From Istiophorus platypterus (taxonomy: Eukaryota; Chordata; Actinopteri; Istiophoriformes; Istiophoridae): a stretch of 64,000 bases of DNA. Below the pieces are notes generated by a model. The model was not told the origin of the DNA. It did no database searches and saw only the letters and a program-made list of their open reading frames with translations. The stretch spans positions 32,595,001-32,659,000 of the forward strand of contig CM029118.1 of NCBI GenBank assembly GCA_016859345.1, given 5' to 3'. How positions within the stretch are numbered: position 1 is the stretch's first letter; each line of letters starts with the position of its first letter. This document shows positions 25,440 through 37,100 of the stretch, in pieces. The translations under genes and the position numbers were made by a program.

Positions 25440-28400
25440 ACACTCCCTAGGCATTTTCATGGCCAGGGCCACCTGGCCCACCAGTGGCCCAACTTGAATA
25501 TGGGGTGGGACCAGAAAAAAAAATTGATTAAAGGTGGGCATATTTGATTTCTTAATAAACATTGTTAACTATTTTCAAAATGTCCATCTCCAACACACCT
25601 ACTGATTGAAACTGCAATAAAAAACTGTGTAGACTAATTAAGCAATAGCTTTAATGTGCGCATACTCACAAAGGTGTGTGCTTACTCTGCAAAAGTCTGT
25701 TGCTGATTACATAAAGTTTATCTAGTGGCTGTGTGTAATTGTAGTTTGACAATATGCATCATCATGCCAATAAGAGACTGCAGATAGAACAGATACCTGC
25801 TGCCTTAAGATAGCTGTAAAGAGAGTCCCCTGATTAAAGCCCTTTATTATAGGCCTCTGATTGTTGTGGTTTATAGAGTTGGCAAGATTCAATTATTAGT
25901 CTTTATTCTATCTGGCTGGCATAATCTGAATAAAAGCAGCACATGAATAGAGGGGGTTTGTGTAGTTTTAATGAGGCAGGTTGGGCCACCATTAGTATTT
26001 AACCACAAGATTGTTAAAAAAAAACACAAGGGTGTTCAGCTGTCAACCTGCTCAAACCAAGCAAACATATTTGTCACTGATGGTTCCAGGAGGGGACTGC
26101 AAAGCTGGGCTGCTGACATTTTATCAGGAATGGCATAGCTCAGATTGATTACATTCCTAGATGATGAAACTTTGTGGATGCGAGGCTGTCAGTGCTGCGA
26201 AGCAGAGCATACACACTCAAGGCTATGGAGGGTTGCTGTCAGACAGAAAATGAAGGCCATTGCAAACACATTAAGCATTTTGGAGTTTTTAGCCAATTTT
26301 TTGCTGACTGGATGTTGTCCCTAATGTCATCATCTTGATCTGGCTGGGCCTGAGTAGGTAATTCAACATCCTCCAGTAATCTCTGCTGATTCTAGGATTC
26401 TGCAGTTGGACAGGATCAGTGCCAGCACTCATTTATTTTTTGTAGTACTTTCTTTGATGGTGTTCTGTAGTATCTTCAAATGGCAGCAGCTCTTCTGGCT
26501 TATGGCTTTTTTCAGTAATGCAACACATAATTGAGGCATCAGTTACCTCCCAGTTCCTCCAGCAGCTTTAGAGGATATCCACATCTAACATCTTCAATTT
26601 CTGACATGTCAGTATAAGCTACTGTTTAATAATGCAATTGTTTTATCACAGATAGCAGTCAGGACAGCACTTAGCTGCTTGCAGCACAAAGCACAGGGAC
26701 TGCAGTGCCCTCAAGCCACCTAGCTTCATATCTACTGCAGAGAGGGAATGAGGAAAGAAAGCAGAAGAATATATATTTTTACCTCAACTCTTGAAAATGA
26801 CATCTATTATGACGTGTTCCCTCACTCCCATAATTAACCCATCTACCACTTACTCAGCTCCCTCCTCTCTTTTCTCTCCAACCTGTGTAGACTGTCTAGA
26901 AGAGATTCATTTTTTCCATCTTCTCACTGTTCTCCATGTCTGCTTTCCTCAGCGGAAATAGTTGTCTCACCAAATCCACAGGTTATGACGAAGCAAATCC
27001 TCAAACCACTTGAGCTTGTTTCAGAATCCGAGGCAGTCTGGCTTTTCACTTTGTGCCCTTTCTTTTCTATTGCTACATGGAGAGAGAGTATTTTCAGGCT
27101 CTGAAATACAATCATAGGGTCAGTGATGATAGCATAGACACTTAAAAGTTATAATATTACTATATTGTGGTTCATTGATTGAGAATTGCCCTGAAATTAG
27201 GATAGAAATAAACAGATAAACAAATAAATATAAAGAAATTCTTCACCTCCAGAATGAGAGACAGTGACAGGGTAACCTTTCAAAATGCATTGATTTGAGG
27301 TGGTTGTTCTTTATTTCAGATGTAGTTAACATAAGGATTATGATGGGTTGTTTATTACCCTCTGTCATTTAATCTGAGTTTAGCTATTCAGGTTACTCAA
27401 CTGTTAAGATTATTATCATCATCATCTTTATCAGTAGTTTTATATAAGAATTGTTTTATAGAATTTATACACAATATTAAAATAATAATAATACATTTAA
27501 ATTAAGTTTCAAATCATTCAAAAAGTTGATATCTGAAATTTTTGCAAAAAACAAGTCTCAAAGGCAAATTCTGATTGCTCTGGGATTAACTCTCCTTGCA
27601 AAGTCATCATGTGATAAAATGTGGCATGTGTAGTTATCACTGCTGCACTTTACATGGATCTTGAATTTTGATAGAATTCTATCTGCTTCTCTCTGGTGAA
27701 TGTTGCAGTGACAGTTATTTTGGTGAGTACATGAGAATTTGTTTGGATATGAATTTAGTGTTAGACTGTGAAATGTCACTTTCTTTGTGCACAGTTTGAA
27801 AAGTGACATGAAAGTCAGTCTGTCATCAGGCAAGACATTGTATTCTTCAACCAATGTGCTCCATACTTAGACTCTTTTAATTAGACTTAAATATGAATAT
27901 AATTACCATGGGAGGAAAGCCTCTTTTCTGTAGAGAGTAGCAACAAATCAACTGACAAATCTTTACCAATTGCTGCCATTTTTAAGGCTTTTTCTCAGAC
28001 TAGAAAGAAGTGATTTTGCCAAAGAATATCTTCCTAAAGACCAGACATGACTACTGTCTTCAGAAAGCCTCAACTCAACTACTAATACATTTGGAAAGGA
28101 TGTTAGAATGAGCTGCTGTGGCTTGGACTCCAAACAAAACCTTGTTCAAATGGTCCTGTAAAGCATAGACTAAAACTTCTCTTTCATTACCTGCTGGAGC
28201 CCTTGTTTCTTGTATTATTACCTATATCTTTTGGATAAGGGTTATCATTTGTTTCTAAAACCACAATTGCAAAAAAGACAATAATGTTTCCCACACATTG
28301 ACATTACTTGGGCGGGTGGCCAGGGTATATTAACAGCTGACAAAGTATTTTTTAATCTAATTCAGTGGGAGACAGGCATAATAGCATGGATTACAGCAAC

Positions 28401-28592
28401 ATCCTTTTCTCCCTACCTTGTCTCTCTTTCTCTCTCTGGCTCTGTGGGTGTGTTTTTGTGCGGCAGAGGCTTGGATTTCATGCCTAATGTCAAAGGATTT
28501 GACTTCAAAGACTAATTACTTTAATTTTTATTTTTATGAAGAAGTTAAATGGACTCCTGCTTAAAGAGAAACCTTTAAAGGAACCAGTAGAT
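25440..28592. other. Intronic DNA with no recognised gene
   Basis: Unique sequence. A part at about 25700-26330 is less AT-rich and free of simple repeats, and is listed as a possible conserved element in the findings. The remainder, including an open frame at 27558-27854 minus, resembles nothing I know. Confidence 0.55.
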
Positions 28593-28594
28593 AC

Positions 28595-28633
<39 letters not shown>

Positions 28634-28636
28634 CAG
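28593..28636. repeat. GA / GACA microsatellite
   Basis: A GA run passes into about seven GACA units. Confidence 0.95.
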
Positions 28637-29351
28637 AGCTGCTAATAAAAGGTTGACCTTACCTCAGGCCAGTCCATTTCACTGGCTGATAACATATTTA
28701 GACCCCTCTCGTGTCTCTACTTTTGAGAGCTATTTCACAATGATGCATTGCTACCATTCATCATTCTAGCTGCTTCAACCAAGCAGAAAGTCATATGATA
28801 CAACTTTACAGTGCCAAATGAAAGTGGACCTAAACTATTTCTGTGTCATAATGCCTGATTTCTACCATTTCTTCATAGCCAAGGCATTTAACCCTGTTAG
28901 CTATTAGCTATAGACAGTAATAGACTGTTGGGCAGAGCAGAAGGAAACAGAATGAAATACATATTTAATCGGAGGCTAATCACCAGGATCCATGTGAGCC
29001 TCGCTCTCCCAAGGCCAAGATGATCCATAAAGTAGTCTTAAGAACTCTTCTATAAGTCATATGTAATTTACCTGAAAGGGACATGTTGTGCCTTTTCAAA
29101 ATTAATCTAATGGCATCACCCAGACAGCGTAGTACTTTAATTGATATAGGTTTATGATACTCAACTGTTTCTTGTAAATTCAGTATATAATTAATCTTCC
29201 TTTTTTCAATGCACAGTTGAGGGAATGTGTTTCATTCTATCTAATCTATAGGAATTTCCACCATTCTGGACGTTTTGTATTCCTCTTCCATCGTTTTGTT
29301 GTCTCTCTCTTCAATCTAGTGTGTGTACCTTAGTGTATTGGTTTTAGAATG

Positions 29352-30845
29352 TAGAGTCCAGGTTGAAATTATTGGCACCCCTTAATTTAGAATACACAAA
29401 TTAACCAATTTTATATAATCACAATATTTAATGAAATATTCAATGAAGACTCACCTGTGCTTAATTTTCAGTCTTTATATGACTGGAATTATTTTATTGT
29501 TATCTATTATCTATTTTTATACATATTTGAGACTGGCTCTTGAGTGCACCTGAATTTTGTTGTATGATTTCTGTATAATCAAAATATAGAATAAAACTTA
29601 ACCAATGAGTCATGGTTTTAATGCATAAAAAGTGGCTGATTGTTTCCAGTTTCTTTTTCATATTGGCAAAGACAAGAGCACTGTAGGAGAGAATCCGAAG
29701 CGCTATTATCGAAAAACAAAAGTCCAAAGGCCACAAGACAATAGGCAAAATCTTGAAATCCCTTCTTCAACAGTTCATAATGTTATGAAGAAGTTACACA
29801 GTCATAAAACTGTTCAGATGCTTCCAAGATGCGGAGCGAAGAAGAAACTTAATGAGAGAGGTCTCAAAAGACTGATACAGATTATTGACAAAAACACCAA
29901 ACAAAATTTTTAAAGAGTATCAGGGTGACCTGCATCAATCTGGTTTGGTAGTTTCAGCCTGTACGATACAATGCTCATTAAGCCAATTAAGACTCCAAGG
30001 CAAAGGAGAAAACTACTATTGAAAGAAGGCCAACTGAAAAAAAACCAAAACGACTAATGTTTGCAAAAATCTTTCATAGATAAGTCTGTCTTTCTGGGAT
30101 AATGTTCTATGGCCTGATGAAACCATGGTAGAGCTCTTTGGGAATGCAGTGCATGAGTTTATTTACATGTGACAAAATGAGGCCCATGAGGAAAAGAGCC
30201 CCCTGCCTACAATAAAACATGGTGGAGATTGTATCATGTTCTGGGGCTGCATTGCTGCCTCTGTTACTGGAGGCACTGAATCTATCAAAGGAATGATGAC
30301 ATCAGAAGATCACAAAATAGTTTTACAGCGAAATGAGTTACCAAGTGAAAACTAGGTTTGAGGCGAGGGTGTTGGGTCTTTCAGCAGGACAATGACCCAG
30401 TGCACACAACCAGCAGCACAAAAGAATATTTGGGAAGGAGAAGAGGGCCTGACCTGAATCCAATTGAAAACCTTTGGAGAAAGCTGAAATCTGCCATTGC
30501 AAAAAGGACTCTTGCAAACTTGAACAGCAATATGAAGAGTGGCAGAAATTATAGTGAGACAGGTGAAAGAAGCTTTTAGATGGCGACAAGAAACATACAG
30601 AGGCTGTCATTGTTGCCAAACCTTCTGTCACCAAATATTAGTAAAAGGTGTCAGTAATTGTGTCTGGCTTACATTTTGTGTTGGTATTATTTCACTATTA
30701 ATCAAGGAGTGGCTGAGCTAATCAGTGCACCACACACAGCTTGACAATGCAATGGGATTTTACCCCTTAAAAAATTAAATTAAAAAAAATGTGGCCACAA
30801 ATAAATCAATCTATGGTAAGGGGCATACAAATATTTTTGTTTAAT
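29352..30845 (+). mobile_element. Tc1-like DNA transposon D
   Basis: About 1.5 kb with matching ends: GAAATTATTGGCACCCCTTA at about 29365-29384 and, inverted, TAAGGGGCATACAAATATTT at about 30817-30836. The 'attattggcacccct' terminus is typical of one vertebrate Tc1-like group. The transposase inside runs on the + strand and carries stops, frameshifts and a deletion. It is the only Tc1-like copy here in + orientation apart from the fragment at 62880. Confidence 0.9.
29662..30641 (+). pseudogene. Tc1-like transposase D (stops, frameshifts, shortened DDE spacing)
   Basis: The expected start appears mutated to ATT (29662-29664), followed by GKDKS. The N-terminal DNA-binding region is open to 29913 (ENPKRYYRKTK, CGAKKKLNERGLKRLIQII). 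Frame breaks follow, then the catalytic core: NVLWPDETMVELFG with Asp at 30116-30118, a stop shortly after (HEFIYM-stop), GGDCIMFWGC, then QQDNDPVHT with Asp at 30388-30390 and LNPIENLW with Glu at 30466-30468. Only 25 residues separate the second Asp and the Glu, not 34, so a nine-codon in-frame deletion lies between them. The C-terminus ends SVTKY-stop at 30641. Confidence 0.92.
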
Positions 30846-33800
30846 TCCCTAGACTGTAGCAGTCTGCCACAGTTTAGGTAATTACAGGGAACCACTGTAG
30901 TTGCTGATAGAGATCTGCTCAGGAATGGTAATTTGATAACAGATTGACATCACCTGCATAAAAACCTGATGGTGCACATTCCGTCATTGCTTGATTTCAA
31001 GACTTAATATGTGCTTCAGCCTCAAGGAGCAGATAAATGAAGGTGTGTGCTCCTACTGTGGACTGTCTATTAAGGTACATTTCCTGATGTACTTGGTTTG
31101 GGTTGAGTTGAAATAGGAATAATGGCCTTACATTCATGAAGTGGACAGGAACAAATTCCACACGATTAATAAAGTTGCTCCAAAACTGCTGGATGTAATA
31201 ATAAGGAAGTGTTTGCTAACAAGTTCAAGATCAGCTTATAAGGTAACATGTAAATGTTGCATTCACAACTTTCTTCCTCTGACGCAAGGTGGCCAAAAAA
31301 AAATTAGTAATTGCAGGTTTCTGCAGTAGAGAATTGTTGACTCTAACAATCAGCTTTACCTTAATTTTGTTTGAAGTATTTCTGCTTGAGTAGGAAAAAA
31401 CACAGTGGAATCAAAACAAGCACAATTAGTTGTTAACCCTTGTACAGCAGAGGTCATTTGCACAAAGTTGAGTCTTTCTGATTTTCGTCACATCTTTAGT
31501 ATTTGAGATTATATGTCTACCACCATTGGTACTAGATGTGCTGGTCACCTGGTACATCAGGTCATTTCAGAGAGTGAGGATATAACCGGAACAGTTTTTA
31601 AAGGGAAACATGGGCAGTATACATCGTGTTAGCCAGCTAGATTTCAGTCATTGAGCTTAGCTCAGTAACAGAATAAGAGTTGAGAGGAGAAAGTGAAAAA
31701 GATAAGACAGGGGACATGTGTTTGTCATTACTCGTCATTACCCCCCCACACACACACACAGACACACACACAAACACACAGACACACACACTCTCTCTCA
31801 GGCCCCCTTTTTTCATTCTCGACACAATTTCTTTCAATTTTCATTTGAATAACTGAGTGTAGTTGTTTCCTACCTCCCATTTTACAGACATAATTTGCTT
31901 TTAGATACAAAGCCATAATGGGCATAATAGGACTCAAAAATGTTGATACATAATTTTATTCTGATTTAGTGTTTTTACAATTTACTAGAAATCCCCAATT
32001 CTTCTGAACAGGATATCTAAATGGGTCTGGCTTCTCATACAAATGGTGTACGGTTAGAGGAACTGGTACTTTCAACTTTATGAGGGGCATTTGCCAATAC
32101 ATAAGCCGTCATTACTCTGTGTCAAGCTAACAAGGATAACAAACTAATAATCCAAACCATTCCAGTGTACCAGACCAAAACAAGCCATGTACCGAATGTT
32201 CTGTACCATAACATCTGCAGGGTGTGTGTGTGACTGGACTCTTTTCACCATGAAGATAGTACAAAGCTCTTTAAATCCAGTTAGTGGTACCATCCATCCC
32301 ATCCTCCCCCAGCCATCCATCAGTGCTGCTAGGCAACCTGCTGACCTTCACCTGGACTCTGATGTAATGTTGTTCAGTGGGATTATACTCCTTCTGAAGT
32401 GTATGTCAGATGGACTTTCTGAAACCAATGATCCGCTGTTCCCACCCCTTTCACAGTGTGACTGGCCGGCTGTGCAGAGTTGAGAGAGTAGCCAGGCATT
32501 GTACTTTTACCTCTAGCCCTCTTTTTTTATTTGTTACACAGTTATTAGTGGCTCTTTATCGTCAACAACTGAGTTCAACACTATTATTATCTTGCTTGAG
32601 AGACTGGCTGAAAATATCCAGCAATCCTCATTTTTAAATGATATTGTGCCAACCTCCTCTCTATTCATTTCAGACATGGTTAGACAGCATGTCTTAAGAA
32701 CTAGTGCTAAGAGACCGTAAACTGGCCCTTACCCTGTGCCTCCTCTGTTTCCCTTTACTTTTCCATTGTCAGGACATTTTCTCTTTTTGGCAGGAGGATC
32801 ATTCAATTGATAGAATTGCATTGACATCCACCATAGGACAGCTGATTTGAAAAGCAATGACACTCAAGTCTAATTTCACTCGGTGTTAGAGAGGACTTAT
32901 TGTCCTTTGAGTTTACATTTCTGCCTGGTGGTTGTTTAACGGCTGCTGGAATGGGTCTGAAGTGATCCAAGATCTTTGCTGCTGCATGTGTTAGTGGTGA
33001 CATCTGGACCATGGCCCATAACCACCAATGTACAGCTGTTGCCCTGTTTACCTTGAGGTCAGGCAGCCATGCTGTCGGTGGGATCAAACAGAGACAGGGT
33101 TGCAATTAGCACCCCACTCCCCTCATGGGCAGGCCAGATTGTTAGGGGGAGGGACTGATCACTGTATGTGTGTTTCAGCTCCAGAGCTAAACTCCCCAAA
33201 CACTCCTGGACCTTGAAAGCCTGCTCCAGTTTTAACAGGAACAGTGGGATAAATATTTTTAATCCAATTTGACTGAGTGTAATTTGTCTTGTAGAAATCC
33301 TTCATTTACAGCAGGATTTTTTATAAACATTTTTTTAAGAGACTGATATAATAAAAAAAAAACATAATTGTAAGATTATCTGTTTTAAGAAATCTGTAAT
33401 TAAGTTGTTGCCACCCTTGTTGATGGACTTTTTGTGGTGTTTTGCACTGCAGTGTCAGTAATGGGACAGCTTTTCCTTGGCTTTCTTTTGATGAGGTGAA
33501 AGCTTCTGATAGTAGCACTGTTGTCTGTTGACTATTCAGAGTGTCTTATTTAATTCTCACATATTGTCTTACCAGTTTTTCTTTGTTTACGCCAAACATA
33601 GCGCTAAAGTGAAGCCCACTACTCTCTCTGTAGGAGACAATTTGGGGACCTGCCTGTTTTTTGAGTGTGTATTGCATTTACACTGGAAACATGATAAATG
33701 ACTGAAGTGTACTGTGTGTAAAACTTTAATTTGTTAAAGACAGAGGAGCTGTTACACACAGCAAAGACCAGTTATTTGATGATTATTTTCTTCACCTCTG

Positions 33801-36176
33801 TCATTGGGTTCAAATGAGATCCTGCATTGATCTTTCAGAGGAAGAATTCATAATACACGTGGAAGAACACATAAGCACTGCCTTCCAAACAAAGGGTTGA
33901 AATTAGTTTGAGATTTGAAATTCACCAACTGGATTTTTGTTTTAAAGGTAGCAGCTCTTTACTGAATGCCTTGGCAGTGGTTGTACAGATTTACTTGTTT
34001 GCCCATGTGTGCAATTCCCTGAAAGGCCACCTCTGTTAGCTGTTTGAATAATAACTGTTGTCAAAGAAGCCAAAGAGGAGGTAGTATGATGGAACAAAAC
34101 AAAACATGTCAGACCACAATTCACATCCATTTTCTTACAGCAGTCAATGTTTGTTTTTTATTTTTGTTTTTTTTTTAACCATGACCATGAGCTTTTACTA
34201 ACTTTAACATACTAGGTTATGTTTTCTAAACCTAACCATGCCATGCCTTAAGTATTTAGCAAGTGCTCTTTCGTGCACTTAAGAATGGAGGGATTTTTTG
34301 GAGCAGATTATAGGCTTACATAAACATACTATATTCACTTTCTTTCATTGATGTGTGAGAAGAAACACTTTTCTCCCAGCTTTTCTACACCCGCATACCA
34401 GTTCCTGTCCTTACATCAGCTTCCTTGGGCGGCGTTCACTAAATGCTAGCTCCATGGACCACCAGGACTCCACAAGTATGCTGCTGCCCACCACACAGCT
34501 ATAATTACCTTCAACAATAAGAGGAAAAAAAGAAAAATGTGACCAATATTGGGTAGTTTTTCCCTTCACTTTTATGGAAGGTTTTAATTTAGCCTTTTAC
34601 TTTGATGTCAGAAAGTAGTTCATGATGTGAATACGCCCATAATCAGCTTCATTGCAGGCACACAGACATCAATGAAGCAGCTTTCAGCTTTTGCCTTTTT
34701 CTTATGATGACAAGTAACTACCATGGGTGAGGTGAGAGGAAGGTAACATCCATATCACACCTTATTGAAGTTAGGTAAACTTATCAATCTGATATTCAAG
34801 GTTATAGTAATCATGACCTAGAGTTAACCACTTCTTAGGGGTATGATGAGGACTGAACTGATGGTAATCATAGTGAAATTTGGTCATTTAAAATTTATAT
34901 TAGACTAAAGTTGAGAATCTGTGTGATGCATATATCAGATCAGTCTCCGAAGGAGAGATAATCCTCTTTAAAAGCTTTATGAACAAAGTGGAGCTCTGGA
35001 AAACTGGAGGTTTGTCACAAGCTGACATGTCTGAATTGGATGATCCTGGCCTCTCATGGTAGTGGACTGGTATTTTTAGAGGAGGGATGGATTGAGAGAG
35101 AGGAAGAGGTGGTGTCCCTCTATTGTGGTGCCAGAGTGCTGTCTAGGACATGCTCATCTCATTGGCTTGCAGCCACCCTGTTACACTCCACTGATTGTAT
35201 CTGTGCTGCACAGCTCTTAGTCCTCAACATTCCACCACATTACACTGCTTCTGAACCGAAGACAGGCTCTCTGAATGACCTGCTATCTATCCTCTCACTG
35301 TCACCTCACCAGTTTGTTCTCTCTCTGCTTGTCCTTGAAATCCACATAAGTATTTGTATAGGATAAGAGTCTCAGCATAGATGAGAAGAACCCAGTTCAG
35401 ACAGTTTAAAGAAAAAAAAATAGCTCCAATATCCAGTCTTTAGTGTGGCACTAAAGATGGCACTATTTGTCACAGCACTTTTTTTTCTTTTTTTTAACTT
35501 TTGCAGACATGTAGCCAATGATTTTCTCAGGTCAGTTTTGACCTGAACAACACATTAAAACCTGTCACTTGGCTTTAAATTAAAGATAATAATTCTAAAA
35601 TGGTAAGCAGATGTTAATATACTTGGGCAGCCCAGCCAAGTAAGGATTATGTATGGGAAACACTACAGTACATTGCAAAGCCCACTCACTTTGTTTATCT
35701 TTAAGAGGATAAATACAAGATGAAAGTGTTTGCCTCTTCAGTTAGTTGTGAATGTGTTGCCAAAAAAGAGGCACAGTCTCTGGTATGGCCCCCTCTTCAT
35801 ATGTTATGCCATGGTGAATTCTCTCAGCATTTTGGCTTTGTAAATATTCATAGAATAACAGCTGTTCCCACCTAGTAGAAAGATAATTGAAATGAACATC
35901 CAATATATTTAAGTTCACCTCCACCTGTATGCCACAGTCCCTCAGAAACAGTAATTCTCTATCACCAAATGTTGGATAGTTCATTATGAGTTGTTTCTTC
36001 CATCATTTCCGTCAACAGTAGTAAGACTGTAGTCATTCAGGAGAATGAGATCTGGAAATACAAGGACATAACTAATAATAATTTGAACAGGTCAAGAAAT
36101 GCAGACCCATGGCCTGCTTTTACTCCAATTATAATAAACTACAACTATCCATTAAGTTGTATACTGTACAAAGTGG
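30846..36176. other. Intronic DNA with no recognised gene
   Basis: Mostly unique sequence apart from the CA repeat at 31741-31800 and small T-rich runs (34153-34178, 35478-35498). Open frames such as 32803-33105 minus or 35040-35366 plus show no family features. Confidence 0.55.
31741..31800. repeat. CA / GACA microsatellite
   Basis: A C run, then CA units interrupted by GACA and AAACA, ending in a short CT run. Confidence 0.95.
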
Positions 36177-36199
36177 ATATATATATATATATATATATG
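36177..36199. repeat. Short TA microsatellite
   Basis: About 11 AT units. Confidence 0.95.
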
Positions 36200-36371
36200 A
36201 TAATTGATTAGTAATTTGATGTAGAGAGACGTGTTTTAGTTTTAGGTTAGCCATCAAACACAAAACTCTAATACCATTCTCCCACCAGACTGAAATCAAT
36301 TTAAAATGTTTAAATACTTGCATTTGACCTGGATCTGTTCAGTGTCTTTTCTGAATGCATTATGAATAGTA

Positions 36372-36397
36372 TCTCTCTCTCTCTCTCTTTCTCTCTG
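36372..36397. repeat. Short CT microsatellite
   Basis: About 12 CT units with one TTT interruption. Confidence 0.9.
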
Positions 36398-36399
36398 TA

Positions 36400-37051
36400 T
36401 CTGTTAAAGCCTTATCTAAAAGGAAGTGAAGCCAGTGTCTATTTCTGCTTTTGCCTTGTGTAAGGTCATTGTGGTTTTGTTGTCCTCTTATAGTTTCCCT
36501 ACACATTTTGTATGGAATGGTAGGGTAAATTGCTTTACCAAGCAGTTTGCATATTGATACTTTGTTCTTTACAATTGATTGTGCTCTCAGCAGAGCTTAT
36601 AATATTCACTGAGTATACAACATACACAATCATACTTTTATATTTAGTAGGGCTGCTACTTTTTCAAAAAAATCAAGTTTCAACAAATGCGAACTGAATT
36701 TTATCTGGGGATTTTTTGCCAAAGGTCAACCTACTACTGAGATCAGTTTATTTGAAAATAAGAGATGGTCTTTTATGCTGTGTTTTCAGACAATATCAAA
36801 AAAACATCCATGCATTATTCCATACTTACAAGAAGGATATGAGTTATTGTATGAAGATTTGTTGCTCCATCATTAACAGGGATAAGCTTTCTATATTCTT
36901 TATTTCAATTCTATCTCACAAGCATTATGCGTACTTGAACCACTCTCATTTTGTCAGATATAATATCAGCTATCCCTGAGGCCTCCACTGATATCCTGTC
37001 TCTCCACCAATGACAACACTGAGCTAAAAGATAGAGATGGGATATAGTTCT
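36400..37051. other. Intronic DNA with no recognised feature
   Basis: AT-rich unique sequence. The open frame at 36716-36979 resembles nothing I know. Confidence 0.55.
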
Positions 37052-37100
37052 GTAGGACTGTTCACTTCTACCTAAACATAGTAGAAGTGAACAGTCCTAC
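37052..37100. repeat. Perfect 20-bp inverted repeat with 9-base loop
   Basis: GTAGGACTGTTCACTTCTAC (37052-37071) is exactly reverse-complementary to 37081-37100, with the loop CTAAACATA between. Pairing stops abruptly at both outer ends. It could be a cruciform-forming palindrome, the remnant of a small foldback element, or a short RNA hairpin. Nothing in the flanks decides among these. Confidence 0.95.

Noticed and set aside
27558..27854. 98-codon minus-strand open frame with Cys and His residues
   Set aside because: Spacing fits no zinc-binding family I know; no splice context or repeat match.
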